Shown here piece by piece: positions 1 to 14,589 of a DNA stretch of 64,000 nt. Under the pieces are notes generated by a model that was not told the DNA's origin, made no database searches, and saw nothing but the letters and a program-made list of their open reading frames with translations. The position numbers and the translations under genes were made by a program. This stretch comes from Oreohelix idahoensis. Taxonomy: Eukaryota; Mollusca; Gastropoda; Stylommatophora; Oreohelicidae. Numbering within the stretch: the stretch's first letter is position 1; each line of letters starts with the position of its first letter. Where the stretch lies: assembly GCA_024509875.1 (NCBI GenBank), contig JAMPIV010018968.1:62001-126000 (forward strand), written 5' to 3'.

Positions 1-735
1 TCCTGAACTTTATTGATGGATCTAGGTTTGATACCTTTGCTGTTTGAGGAACATAGAGGACAATAATGTGACGCTCGAAAGACATGCCTGTCTTGTTGAG
101 GTCAAAAATAGGAGACCAGATTTAATCTCCTAGTTGATATCTACTAGCTCTTATGGAAAGAGGAAGTTTACTACCTGACTACATGTACAGCTGTTTACGA
201 TATCCTAAAAGGCATATGATGTACATTAATATTATGCTGGTTGCTGTGCCTGTTGAATCGACTACTTCGATGATACAATGACTGTTGTACTATACCTGTG
301 ATGTTTTTCTGCATAACGATGTCCATGCATCTTGTCATTGTGGCGTACAATATATATTGCCAAAAAACCATCACTGCTGTTTAAAGCTTTATTGACTTTT
401 CACATCGTGAGTTAACGTGACGTCATTGTGTGGATTGCCTTGTTTGTAATGCTCACTGTTTGAATACACATCTGTATCCTTACATCACACTTAAACCAGA
501 CTACAGACACCATGTTACTACGCCTCATCATCTCTGGTGTCTGAGGGTGGCACACTACTCTGCAAAGGCCAGTATCATAGTACCTTTGGGAAGCAGATGA
601 ATTACAACACCCTCAACGTTGTGTGGCAAATGTGACTTCATCCACAGAACATTTATACACTACACACATTAAAAGCTTACACAACATATATATATATATG
701 TTGTGTAAGAGGATCATAACCTCTGCATAGCTAAA
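1..735. other. Unassigned non-coding stretch
   Basis: I see no reading frame, RNA gene or recognised repeat here apart from the short palindrome listed separately. The sequence is ordinary AT-rich DNA up to the start of a LINE reading frame at 736. Confidence 0.5.
676..709. repeat. 34-bp perfect palindrome with (AT)n core
   Basis: The arms CTTACACAAC and GTTGTGTAAG flank an alternating AT core, giving a perfect inverted repeat. It lies just upstream of the LINE frame at 736. It could form a hairpin, but a chance microsatellite palindrome is equally possible. Confidence 0.7.
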
Positions 736-2651
736 ATGAGAATTAAACTGAAGAAGTTATACCAACCGAATAAAAATAGAAGAATAGATGTACACAGACT
801 GCAATCAAATGATATAAAGAAGGAATATAATGTCAAAATGAACAACTATTTCGATGCTTTAGGCAAAATTGACAACGATATCACCACCAAGACAATCGAT
901 ACTAAATGGGAACAACTGAGAACAGCAATGACAGAAGCAGCTGTAGCGACCACCGGATACCTAGTACATAAAAAGAAAAAATGGATGAGAGAAGATACTT
1001 GGGATAAAATACAAGAAAGGAAAACAGCAAAACTTAAACTACTAGCGGCAAGTACACATAATGCAGTTGAATCTTGCAAACTAACTTATAACTTGTTAAA
1101 TAAAGAAGTGAAGACAAAAACTCGAAGAGATAAAAGACATTTCATCAATGAACTGGCCGTAGAAGCTGAAAATGCTGCAAGAACTGGTAATAGTAGGTGC
1201 CTTTATCAAATTACAAAACAACTATGTCACCAGCCTACTGCTATGGAAACACCTGTTAAAGGTAAATTAGGGAATTCAATACCAACAGAAAAAGAACAAA
1301 TGAAGAGATGGGCTGAGCACTTCATGGAGGTGCTAAACAGACCACCACCAACAGTAACACCTGATTTTAATAATGAAACATCCACAACCACTTTGCCAAT
1401 AACTTGCGATGAATTCACGCTGGACGAGATCAAACAAGCCGTTAAAAGATTAAAAAATTTTAAAGCTGCTGGAGTTGACGAAATTTCAGGGGAAATGATT
1501 AAAGCAGTTAATGACAACAACCTCTTGAGAATTTTAGATATTATAAATGAAGTATGGAGAGAAGAACAACCACCACAACAATGGAAAGACAGTATTATTG
1601 TAAAGTTACCGAAGAAAGGTGATCTATCAGACTGTAATAACTGGCGTGGTATATCTCTATTATCAGTACCTGGAAAATTATTATGTTGCATGATGTTAGA
1701 AAGACTTAAATTGCATGCTGACGAAAAGATCAGAGAAGAACAAGCGGGTTTCAGGCCGAAACGATCATGTATTGATCAAATATTCACACTAAGAACAATT
1801 ATAGAAGAATCAGTGGAAAGGCAATCGCCACTTATTATCACCTTCGTCGATTTTCAAAAAGCCTTTGATAGTCTACACCGCCCATCATTGTGGAAGATAC
1901 TTACAATCTATGGTTTTCCAACAAAATATGTGAATATAATCAAAGCGCTATATGACAATGCAAGATGTTGTGTTAGAACAAATAAAGGGAATACAGAATG
2001 GTTTACAGTAGAAACAGGGGTGAAACAAGGCTGTATTATGTCACCACTACTTTTTGGAATAGCTATTGATTGGGTTATGAGAAAACTATACCCACAATGA
2101 ACAATTGGGTATAAAATGGACAAATGGAAAATTCCTGGGGGACCTGGATTTCGCAGATGATGTAGCATTCTTAAGTTCAACACCAAGACAATCCCAAGAA
2201 GCAATAAATAATTTGTGTCATCTCTCGGTTAAAATTGGTCTCCAAATAAATGCCTCTAAAACTAAAGCTATGAACTTTTCTAACGAGACCTTTGATATCA
2301 TCTTGAACGGGGAAAAACTACAGAAAGTTGAAAGTTTCAATTATTTAGGCAGTAAAAATGACTCAGGATGGTGACACAACAAGAGAAATCCATACTAGAA
2401 TTGCTTTGGCAGCTAGCGCCTTCAATAGATTATCTAACATTTGGAAATTACGATCATTGAATATACATACCAAGCTTCGTCTGTTTAATTCAAATGTTAT
2501 CTCAGTGTTAACATACGGCTGTGAGAGTTGGAAAATAACAAAATCATTGGAGAACAAGCTGAATACTTTCGAGAACAAATGTCTTAGAAAACTCATGAAC
2601 ATCAGTTGGAAAGAATTCAAGACTAATCGACAAATAAGAAGAAGACTCTAG
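736..2651 (+). pseudogene. LINE reverse transcriptase, frameshifted
   Basis: This is the RT part of a non-LTR retrotransposon, which copies its own RNA at a nicked target. The first frame (736-2100) has a basic N-terminal linker, then RT core motifs: GISLLS, the motif A segment FVDFQKAFDSL, and GVKQGCIMSPLLFG. A frameshift near 2100 moves to 2105-2374, which holds the catalytic FADD box and a YLGS motif. A second shift near 2357 moves to 2358-2651, with the LTYGCESW and CLRKLMNISW motifs typical of the C-terminal region after RT. Translation can be followed faintly to about 2700. The endonuclease domain is missing upstream, so the copy is 5'-truncated or replaced. The same family lies on the minus strand at 22405-24110. 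RT identity is secure; the clade name is not. Confidence 0.85.
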
Positions 2652-3339
2652 GCAGAAATATGTCTCCGACTATATAAGGAAAAGACGATGGTCAAAATAT
2701 CGGTCATGTCCTTAAAAAATCCACGCTACTGATTTTTTTCAATAAACCGGTAAGTAAACTAGTTTTCTTCTTTTTGTTTTGTTAGTTGAAATACAAATAA
2801 TAGTACAAATATGTGCTACTGTATTTCCATCTAATTTTATTTCAAATTATTAGCTAACCTAAACGAAAATGCAAATTGAGTCCGAAACTCATGATCGGGT
2901 CCATTTTCCTGCAATACGGGTACGACCGAAAATGGCGGCCAAATTTTAGTTGTCGTCACTCTATATATCAAGGGCACTAATATTAACACTTCATTAATTG
3001 TGGCGAATGAAGCAGAAATTTACCTCAGCGCTGAAGAAATAATCGCAAACTCACTGTTTTTCAGAAGCAGAACGCAACAGATATATTGAGTCATAGTTGT
3101 GCAATCAATCACTCAGTCAGTACCCTTTAGCCTCATATAGACGGGGAGAGAGCTAAAGCTCATTAGAGATGCGTTGAGAAGATGAGCAATAGATGAGTCG
3201 GCAATAATTGGAAACAATAGTGAGCGTCAAAGTGGCAGACGGCAGAAAAGATATTAGGCATCTTGACACTATGACATCGCAAAATCTGTGAGGAGGCATC
3301 ATCACCTGCGCCTGCCGGCATGGCATTCAATGACATTTT
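2652..3339. other. Unassigned stretch between two LINE remnants
   Basis: The first 50 bases look like decayed LINE coding sequence. The rest shows no frame or repeat that I recognise. Confidence 0.4.
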
Positions 3340-3921
3340 TTGAAGCAGGACTGATTACTGTACTTATGGTGACGGTGCAAGGCTTTTTATAACGCCAAGA
3401 AGCTTAATCATTTCCACATGAGCTGTCTTCGCAGGATACTCAGGATCAAGTGGCATGATAGAGTATCTAATTCTGAGGTTCTCAACAGAGCACATATCTC
3501 AAGCATCTAAACATTGCTGCAGAGGGCCCAAACTAGATGGGCCGGACATGTTGTTCGCATGCCCGAAAAACGCCTTCCAAAGCAGCTGATGTACAGCGAA
3601 CTCTCTATGGGTAAGCGAACAGTAGGGGGACAAAAGAAACGCTTCAAAGACACACTGAAAGCATCGTTGAGCAGCTTCAAAATTGATGTCTCCTCCTGGG
3701 AGACCATTGCACATGATCGCTCTGCCTGGCGGACAAACATTACTCAAGGCACTCGCATTGCAGAACAGAATTTAGCTGATAAGGCAGAAGGCAAGCGTGC
3801 TGCAAGAAAAGTCAGAATGCGCAGCAACACTACTATCGACTCTAACCATGTGTGCCCCATATGTGGCATGGCCTGTAGGGCCAAAATAGGACTAATTAGC
3901 CACATGAGATCACGGCACTGA
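3340..3921 (+). pseudogene. LINE C-terminal end with a C2H2-like zinc finger
   Basis: This is the last part of a LINE ORF2. From about 3420 the frame reads the conserved post-RT motif CLRRILRIKWHDRVSN, then a stop at about 3510. From 3514 it reads TRWAGHVVRMPEKRLPKQ, the usual GH(V)xRM motif of LINE C-termini. Its end is a finger with spacing C-x2-C-x12-H-x3-H, closing in HMRSRH just before the stop. Such terminal fingers occur in several LINE groups and probably bind nucleic acid. RT and endonuclease are absent, so this is a 5'-truncated insertion. No tail or target duplication could be defined. Confidence 0.8.
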
Positions 3922-4113
3922 TGTCTCACAATTCAAGTCTGAAGCTGTCGCCATCTTCGCTTGCGATGGGCAACTATTATAACGTCCACCACAAAGGAAG
4001 GAATGTTGTTAGTTGAAATGGTGCGTGAGAATAGAGCAAATCATTATCCAGTTTCGATTATGATGGAAGAGCTATCGGTTGTTACTGGTGCTAAATTTGT
4101 GAGATCAAGTTTA

Positions 4114-5197
<1,084 letters not shown>

Positions 5198-5499
5198 TCC
5201 TATGTATAAAATCCCAGCTTTTTTTGTCAGATATTAATTGTATTGTTTCCCTTATATGTACTCTCTCGAAAATAGTAACACTTACCAAAGAACAATGCGC
5301 AAATGACGGTGTACACAAAAATATTTATAGAATGTGTGATCCCGTATACACACATTGGGATCCTCGCTGCTGCTACGTAGTTCGTGTACTGTGGTGATGC
5401 ACAGTGGTTTTTTAAAGTACTTTTGAATAAGTAAAATTGCCGTTAGGTATTGGTGCTTTTGAATTTAATTCCCGTCTTATCACGGGCTTTTACACTAGT
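5198..5499 (+). repeat. Dispersed hairpin-ended repeat (repeat A, copy 1)
   Basis: This segment matches 19108-19450 in inverted orientation over its whole length, with scattered substitutions and small indels. One end carries a hairpin-like motif, CCCGTC-TTAT-CACGGG here and CCCGTC-ATAA-GACGGG in the other copy, followed by the end sequence ACTAGT. The other end is TATATA-like. A terminal hairpin without obvious inverted termini is compatible with a Helitron-like non-autonomous element, but I cannot exclude another class. Confidence 0.7.
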
Positions 5500-5731
5500 A
5501 AGCAATAATATTTAGCCGTAATTGTAGTGACAGTGCAGTAGCAGTGTGGTTGTAGTTAGTGCTGGTAATAGGAGGCGCAGTGGATGGTAATTTCAAAAAT
5601 ATAGTCCTACGTCATTTCTAACACTTAGCCAATGAAAGCTTCCTAACTGTGTTGTGCCTCGACTGAAGTAGTTTAGTTGTTAGAAGTACAAAAATTCGTT
5701 GTTACTATGTTGGAATAAAGAAAACAAAAGG

Positions 5732-5976
5732 TAGTCGCATAGCAGATACTCCCGTAGGGGAGTGAAGTGTTAGAGACTTCACTATACTAGGTCCAGCATT
5801 GAGAGTTGAGTGACCAGTTCCTTTTCTCGCTTTTTTTTCCTTCCGTAACTCAAGAGCAAAGTCAGATACTCATTTACAGCTGGATAGACTGGAGCATGTC
5901 GACACCGTGAAGCGAACCTGGCACCTATGCCGCCAGAGGCTACAGCTCTAACCACTCTGCCAATCGGACGCTCATG
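5732..5976 (-). mobile_element. tRNA-derived SINE, copy 1
   Basis: On the minus strand the element starts with a tRNA-like head. A box A-like sequence, TGGCAGAGTGG, is followed by a box B-like GGTTCGCTTC, the internal RNA polymerase III promoter. The head is followed by a body containing CTCTAACACTTCACTCCC. Copies lie at 20308-20549 and 30216-30440, all on the minus strand. The body is also the apparent source of the 51-bp minisatellite in the palindrome arms. Confidence 0.75.
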
Positions 5977-6099
5977 TTGAAATTTAAAAGCCGTTACGGT
6001 CTTTTGTATATAGACATGAGCCATAATACATCCGACGGACCTTGTGTCTAAGTTGAACGGGGCACGCCTCAGTCTAAATTTCTATTAAACAATCTTTAT

Positions 6100-6270
6100 T
6101 AATGTCCTTTCTTTAATGTCGTTTTGTCTTGTCATTCCATTTCAACCCTTATATTCTAAGCAAGCACCCATTGATGAAAGTCTGTAGCTTTTTCAGTGAT
6201 GTTTTTTCTTGTTTTCCATGTTTCAGGGCCACACAAAAGTGCTGACATGACCTTGAGCTGAATATTTTGA
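6100..6270 (-). pseudogene. LINE C-terminal scrap
   Basis: The minus strand encodes, in broken frames, LLCGPETWK followed by a segment resembling the post-RT LINE region (FHQWVLA, matching the usual FINRCLRRI block). The segment at 21263-21690 is the closest relative in this window. Ends are undefined. Confidence 0.5.
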
Positions 6271-6410
6271 TTTTTGTTTTGGACTTGATTTCTTTTCATA
6301 TCAATGTATATCCCAATACGCTCTTCTTGCTTTGTGCATCCTTAGTTTGATATCGCTGTCTGTTCCTCCATCTCAACCAGTGTGACTGCCAAGATTTATT
6401 TAATGCAAAT

Positions 6411-6480
6411 AAGAAAGACAGAAAGAAAGAAAGGAAGAAAGAAGGAAAGGAAGGAAGCAAGAAAGAGAAAGAAAGAAAGA
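6411..6480. repeat. (GAAA)n-like purine microsatellite
   Basis: This is an interrupted run of GAAA and GGAA units on the plus strand. Confidence 0.9.
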
Positions 6481-6549
6481 TCAGCCAAACTAAATCTCTA
6501 GATACTACATATTTCAGATTTAACCCAACTTGTAAGGTGCCCTTAACTT

Positions 6550-8135
6550 TCGCCGCAGAAACGATTTACAGACAGCAGAGATAGAATGCGTATGGTTGGA
6601 AATAAAGCTACCAAACCAGGGACCACTTCTAGTCGGGTATGTTTATCGAAATCCTAGTGCAGGACCTATCTTGTACGAATATTTCACCATCAAGATGGAC
6701 AATGTATTTGCCACCATCAAGGAGGTTATTCTTCTTGGTGATTTTAATATCGATATACACAATTCAAATCTAACATGGAAAAATATAATACTATCGTATA
6801 ACTTAAAACAAATAGTTAATAAGCCTACCTGAGTAACACAAGCATCATCCACACTAATCGACCACATCTACGTAACTTGCCCAGAAAACATCATAGAATG
6901 CTATGTCCCTACTATTGCACTGAGTGACCACTATCCAGTTTGCTGCACATGGTCAAAGAATAAATGTAAAGTTCCCAAAAATAAACATATAAGTATTAAA
7001 TTTAGAAGTTTCAAAAATTTCAATAGGGAATTATTTTTGAATGACTAGTTAACTGCACTTCTCGCCATTGTTTATCAACTTCCTATTCCGGACGACGCTA
7101 TTGCATACTGAACGGAGATTTTTTATAGTGTGTTTGACAACCACGTACCAGCTAAGGAAATTCGCATCAAATGACAAATAAAATCTCCGTGGATCACGCA
7201 AGAAGTGCTGGAAACATGAGGCAGAGAGATCAAACGCACAAAAGTAAGGAACTCGGCACATATAGGGTACTAAGGAACAAGGTTCAATATTTAATTCGCA
7301 AAGAAAAGAAAAATCACTTTAGAAATCTGGTTGAGAACAGATCAAATTGTAAGCAGATATGGAAGGCAATCAACACTTTAGCTAAAAAACGTAATGCATC
7401 AGAATCATTAACTCCCAACATTACTTCACTTGCACAGACTTCAGAAATCACTTTAAGCAGAAATAGATAGTCTGAAATCCACAATACTACCTTCCTCCAA
7501 TGACTTAGACAAACTTTCAGCATTCTATGAGAATAAATGTGCAAACTTAGTTCTACCCGACCTTCCCTTGATGACATTTAATGAAATGTATAATTATCTT
7601 TTTAGCCTTAAAGATAATAGCTCATCAGGGCTTGATGGAATTAGCAATCGAATACTGCGTTATGCTGCACCAGTTATTAGTGAATCACTAACTTGTATAT
7701 ATAATCAATGTATCGCTAAGAGGTATTTTCCTTCGGCCTTTAAAATCGCCAAAGTATATCCCCTTTTCAAACCTGGTTCATCAGATAACAGTAACCTTGG
7801 TAACTATAGACCAATTTCTCTTTTATCATCGCTATCTAGACCCCTAGAAAAATACATACATAAAACAACACTACAGTACCTAGTTATCAATGACTTGCTA
7901 ATTAACAGTCAGTCAGGATTTAGATTTAGACAACAGCATTCACGCCACACAGCCTTAACTAAGATGATAGACAATTGGCACCTCAACATCAATAACGATA
8001 ACATATGTGGAGCAATCTTTGTAGACTTTAGAAAAGCATTCGATATGATAGACCACGTTATTTTAATAAGAAAAAATTAGAAACAATGAAAGTTAACTTT
8101 AAACTAGTGTCATTATTTAAATCATTCCTGTCCGA
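6550..8135 (+). pseudogene. CR1-like LINE ORF2, endonuclease and RT, decayed
   Basis: This is the endonuclease (target-nicking) and first half of the reverse transcriptase of a CR1-like LINE. Endonuclease motifs are VYRNPSAG, LLGDFNIDIH at about 6735-6760 and a SDHYPV motif near 6920. Stops and shifts interrupt the linker between 6832 and 7560. RT resumes at 7568 with SSGLDGISNRIL, NYRPISLLSSLS, and the motif A segment FVDFRKAFDMIDH at about 8020. It breaks off after 8080, with a trace to about 8135, before the FADD box. The family recurs at 11067, 13955-16325 and 24787-28820. Many independent breaks mark it as old. Confidence 0.85.
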
Positions 8136-9122
8136 CAGTGTGACAAAACGTCTGAACATGCTCTTTTGTGTGATCTCTCACACCTTCAGCCCTCCGGCAG
8201 TATCATTTCTTTTCTTCATGTTTTCTCACTCATCGCTTTTATTTGGCATAAATCATGCCTTTTCATTCGTTATTTTCACTATTTTGCTCTATGCTGGACA
8301 TAGCATGGTGAAGTCTCTAACACGCCACTACCCTATGGCAGAATTTGCTTTGAAAGTATTTGCTATAGGGCTGTCTTTATCTTGTTTGCCACTCCTCAGA
8401 CGTGTTTACGTTCCGCCAGCTGAACTGTGGTATTATCGTAACAAAACACAGTCGTCAGACCGGTCACCCTCTTATCGCATGTGGAAACGTGTCCGTCAAA
8501 CATTTGACCCCATTGGAAAGCGGTTGATCGTGTTGACAAACGCTTGTATGAAAGAAGACAACACGGTCTGACCAGACATCTGTCTGGCGGAGGCACGCAG
8601 ATAAAGGGGATAATTAGATAATCTGTCGGGATAAACATCGTGGCGGAAAACATTACGCCAGGAAAACACAGGGTCACAATATTGTGATAGACAGATGTGC
8701 GCCGGAAGTCTTAGGTAACGATTTAACATCACTGTTGTAAGAGGTCACGCGTGGATATTAAAATTAGTATTTTAAATACGCGTGGGATGAATAATGATAA
8801 ACTTCCCCACCTAAACAGTGCTAGATAGATTTGATTGGTTCGCCAGAATCTACAATGATTTGATTGGAACACTCGGCGAAAACACAGCTGGGATTTGAAA
8901 CTAAGGAGTGTGAGATATACTGCAGAAATCAGACACAGAACAGCACAGACTGCATCGCAGCGTTAACGAAACACCTCCTGCAAGCCAGAGGAAAGAGGAT
9001 AGGACTTATCATTCCACAACTATAAGTACCAGATCGAATATTGGGCAACTTTGGAATTCGCAAGTAAACCCGCCATTTTAATACAAGACTGGAAACTTGA
9101 GAATTTCATCACAAGGAGTCAG
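8136..9122. other. Unassigned stretch abutting the broken CR1 LINE
   Basis: The CR1 RT stops at about 8135 and unrelated sequence begins with TGTGACAAAACG. A long frame (8086-8571) overlaps this junction but has no recognisable domain and starts inside LINE sequence, so I do not call it a gene. The TG start and non-coding character would suit an LTR or leader of another element, but I see no matching second copy. Confidence 0.35.
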
Positions 9123-9395
9123 AGAGGAATTTTAACAAAAGTTTTCCCAGGCAGGAATTTGCAGACCACCAGCCGTCAGAGGAATTAACTCATATTTCCC
9201 AGACCCAGTATAAGAGGAATTATACCAACAGTTTTTCCAGTCCAGGATTCATAGAACACCAGCCGTCAGAGGCATTAACTCATATTTCCGATACTAAGTC
9301 ATAAGAGGAATTATACCAACAGTTTTCCCAGGCCAGGAATTTGCAGAACACCAGCCGTCAGAGGAATTAAATCATATTTCCAGACCTACGTGATT
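9123..9395 (+). repeat. Three-copy tandem repeat of about 90 bp
   Basis: Units begin near 9123, 9213 and 9304. Each starts AGAGGAATT and contains CACCAGCCGTCAGAGG and CATATTTCC, with substitutions between units. Confidence 0.85.
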
Positions 9396-10781
<1,386 letters not shown>

Positions 10782-11066
10782 ATTAATTATAAGAGGGCAT
10801 TCGTTGGATTACTCCAACTGGGGGCTTTACTGGCCAGAATCATTGCATAACCTCTTCACAAAAGGCGACGGACCTGATAATAAGTTAACAAATTTGCTCA
10901 GCCCTTAAGCAGCGTTTGTTCTTGACTTTTGGAAATATCTTGTGAAAGCTCCCCACCGGGAGAAGCGCCATTCATCTTCTGTCTACACCTTTGCCAAGAG
11001 TAATCTTGCGCGAAGATAGATACCTTTGACGATCTACTTTTAGATACGCTTGCGTTGTGACCATTA

Positions 11067-11425
11067 GTGGACTACTACTGCAAAGCAAGTCGAGGCAATC
11101 CCGTGAGAGACAGACAGCAAGTAGTGTGTTACAATAATTCCTTGTCAAGCCCAACCATGATCAATAATGGAGTTCCTCAGGGTTCAATGCTAGGTCCTTT
11201 ACGTTTTGCCGAATACATAAATGACCTGCCACTACACATCAAGCACTCATCCTGCGACCTATTTGCCGATGACTATACCATTTACACAAGTGATAAAAGT
11301 TACAACACACTAGAAGTATTATTACAAACTAATACAGACAATCTTATCAAATGGGGCAACAAAAATCGTATGCAAATAAATATCATTAAAACAAAATGGA
11401 TGATAATATCAACTAGGCAAAATTT
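11067..11425 (+). pseudogene. CR1-like LINE RT fragment
   Basis: This encodes the second half of the CR1-like RT: DRQQVVCYNN, then NNGVPQGSMLGPLRFAEYI and the catalytic box LFADDYTIYT, ending in KTKWMIISTRQN. It continues the RT segment missing from the copy that stops at 8135, but lies 3 kb away and is probably a separate insertion. The expected QKLQNSQK continuation, seen on the minus strand near 16180, is replaced by inverted sequence. Confidence 0.8.
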
Positions 11426-11429
11426 CGAG

Positions 11430-11520
11430 TATGATCACCTTAGGGTAGTATAGAATCGGAACTCCTGAAATATTTGAACAGTCTGCTATTTGTCGTGTGA
11501 AATTCTAATCCACATATATA
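11430..11520 (-). pseudogene. CR1-like LINE C-terminus, inverted relative to the RT piece
   Basis: The minus strand reads NSRLFKYFRSSDSILP and a stop. This matches the C-terminus of the same family at 25061-25318 (RLFEYHLNCDYMPP) and the corresponding minus-strand stretch near 14180-14220. It joins the plus-strand RT fragment tail-to-tail at about 11428. Confidence 0.55.
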
Positions 11521-13954
11521 AATTAAAAAGTAAATGTAAAGCCTAACAAATAACTTCAATAAAAGGAAAGAAGAATGGTAAAGAACAGTGCTGTCACAAT
11601 GACTGTACTCGAAATCCCCCTTGTTTTCTACTTCGTCTGCAAATTGTAACGTTTCACGTTGATAGTAAAAGCCTACTGCAGCATACACGCTTTCTACGAT
11701 AAAACGTGTACTGCATTTCTAAGAAAAACCTTGAGATACGCAAGCTGACCTATATTTAATATTCCATTCATGTCATTTTATACACTAAGTTACCATAAAC
11801 GAAAGACAGATGGAATTAGGATAGAGAGAAGGGAGGGCTGAAAGCCGGAACGCATGCCACACTAACACGCGTCTCGCTATACAATTAAAGTCATCACGCG
11901 TGTAAGGCCACAAGCACTAACTTTTTTTCAAATCGACAGTGATAAAAAACACTACCCATACGAGAGTTAGGTTTTAAAAACCTGAAAAACGCTTATTAGG
12001 AAACATGACATTATACTGGTTTACGTTTGAAAACATTACAGTACCCAGACACCACATCGATCGAAGTGAACGGGAGGTAGAAGAAAATACATATTTTGAA
12101 CGCAACCCCTTAGCCCCATTAAATTTATATATTTGGGTTCCTTAGGACTTGCTGACAAAGAATATGTTAAACGTTACGCAAATAGTCTAGAAATTAACAA
12201 ATTATAGCCAAAAGAAATAGTGAGGGTGTAAGACAACACCAAAATCAGAATCGCTCAGTGGCAGATTTTAAAACCACCATTGTACGGGAAATAGGTCCCC
12301 ATGTTAAATCCTATTTGATTGGAGCGCAGTAAATGTAAGGCTAAACACGATTAGTCGGGCTACAAATACTATCTTTTGTTGTTAGGGGAGACGGAAGGAA
12401 GGGTACTTTTTTTTCAAACGCTTGTGTAAACATGGCTCGATTGGTTAGACCCGCCAATATAGTCAATTAGGAGCGTTAGTTCAGTACCACATTTTTCAAA
12501 TAAACTTACTAAAGAACCAGTGCGTTGAGCGCCAGTGCATATTTTTCTAAATAAAAGCCTGGGACATCGGCAGATCGAAATTGTGCTATATTCATTGCCA
12601 GTCAACGTAACTGTGTATTATTCCATGAATTGTGGTAAGCTTGATATATTCAATATCTTTTTAATGAAAATTGAACGTAAATTGATAATTTATGTCTGTA
12701 TATGTGTGTGGTTCAGTAGCGAACATGAGGCAAAGCCTATATAGTGCTCCAACCTGAACAGAAGGTGTCGGAGAAAAGTAAAACTGCATGGAATTGCCAA
12801 ACAGTACACTGACACCTATCTTATTGACTAGAAAGAACTAATGCTGGAATTGCAGAGGCGTAGTAACCATTAGGGAGGAGTATACTGGTGTAAATTATTT
12901 CAGATGAAGCTGACAGTTGGCCTACCGCTCTGAACTCAGTGTTTGTTATGTATTGTGTTCAGTCTGGAAATAGATTATAAATTAGTTATGAAGTAGGAGG
13001 TACAACCTTCTTGTTTCAGGGACTGTGGTCCTAAAGTTATTGAGCAGCACCTGGTCGGAGCTTTACTGAATCTGGAGGCTGACAGCATACTCCTGGGTCC
13101 AGATAGCGACTAGTGAGGTGTCTCCAGAACACAGGGGAGCAATCGAGCAGAGGAGTCTTTTCCTGCCGCCATCACGAAAGTTAAGCCTCTGTGGCCAGTG
13201 GAGCTCAACATTATGTGTCCCCTCAAAAATTGACATTTTAGTAAAAAAAGAGGGACAATACCTTGTTTAAATTGACAGGAACTGTGAACTTTTTCCCCAT
13301 ACTATTTCCCAGATAAACAAACACTTGAAGTCATGATGACAAATAACAACATAGCTTGAAAAACAAAACCAGTATTACCTCATAGTACTACTACACAACT
13401 GACACACATAGGATAATATTAATAAAATATGTCACTACTAAGTTCATATTATAAATTATGTACATATAAATTGTGATTACAATTGATTGTGATTCCTGGT
13501 TCACTTTGTAGTTGAATCAGGACATATATTAGTGAAAGTAATTAATACATATATATTTGAAACTGTACCAGTGACTCATTTAAGATAGTCTTATAGAGTG
13601 TTAAATGTGTGTGAGTGTCACAGTGTTGTCAAGTGTGGTGAAATAAATTAAATTGTTTATCTGTCTGTTGTTGTTGTGACTTACACTTCATCATTTACAT
13701 AACCCTAGACATTTAACGTAGTCATCACAATATTCCAGAATAATTCTGACTGAGGTATAAATGTGGTAGCAAGTAAGGTTATCTGTAAAACACTACACCT
13801 ATTAGATACAGATACCTTCACAGCTGATCTCAGTCAGTACACTAAGTCCCCTATAAATATTTATAACATCCCACTTTACCACACTATTGAGTAAGTAGGA
13901 ACTCCGTGTTTTTCTTTGCTCCCCTAACTCAAGAGCAGAATCAGGATAGAACGA
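11521..13954. other. Unassigned 2.4-kb stretch
   Basis: No frame longer than about 70 codons looks coding and I recognise no transposon motif. This is the longest part of the window without an identifiable element. Confidence 0.4.
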
Positions 13955-14589
13955 TCGAACGAACGAACGTACGAACTTTATCTTCAAATAATTTTAGAGT
14001 TGAGCTCGCAGGCCTGTTTAACATTCTTCCCATCCTTTCTCTCGTCTCCCATACTCAATAACAGTTACACACATTTACAGGACTTTATCATAATCAATAA
14101 TGAACAGGGCAGAATAATCCAATAAAAAATACACATGGCATTAGAAAATGATTTGGGAACATAACTAAATTAGGGTAGCATATAATCTGCACTCATGATG
14201 TATATGAAAAGTCTGTGATTGTATGAATATGGTCTAAGCGTGCTTTTTAGGTCGTGTGGAAGATTGTTCCACAGATGAGCAGCAGAAAATGCTAAACTTT
14301 TCTTGAATAAGTCAAGCCTTGGCTTGGGCGCGTGTAATATGTTTAAGCGTTGGCTGTGTCTTCCGTTGTATTTGAAAATAGGCTACAGGTACGTTGGAGC
14401 ATTCTGTGATAGGATTTTGTGAATGAATTTGGCTTTGATGAAGAGGAAGCGCTTTCTTAGAGGTAATATGTTAAGATGTTTATGTAGATCTACTAAGTGT
14501 GTTAGGCGTTTGTCAGAAACTAGGCGCACTGCACGTTTTTGTAATGAATGGAGTCTTTTTGTGTTGAACATGGAGCAGCCATCCCAGAT

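Noticed and set aside
5732..5976. Possible functional tRNA gene on the minus strand
   Set aside because: The tRNA-like head continues into a shared SINE body, recurs in three copies and does not close into a proper acceptor stem.
8086..8571. 161-codon frame on the plus strand
   Set aside because: It starts inside CR1 LINE sequence and crosses its breakpoint. It has no recognisable domain.
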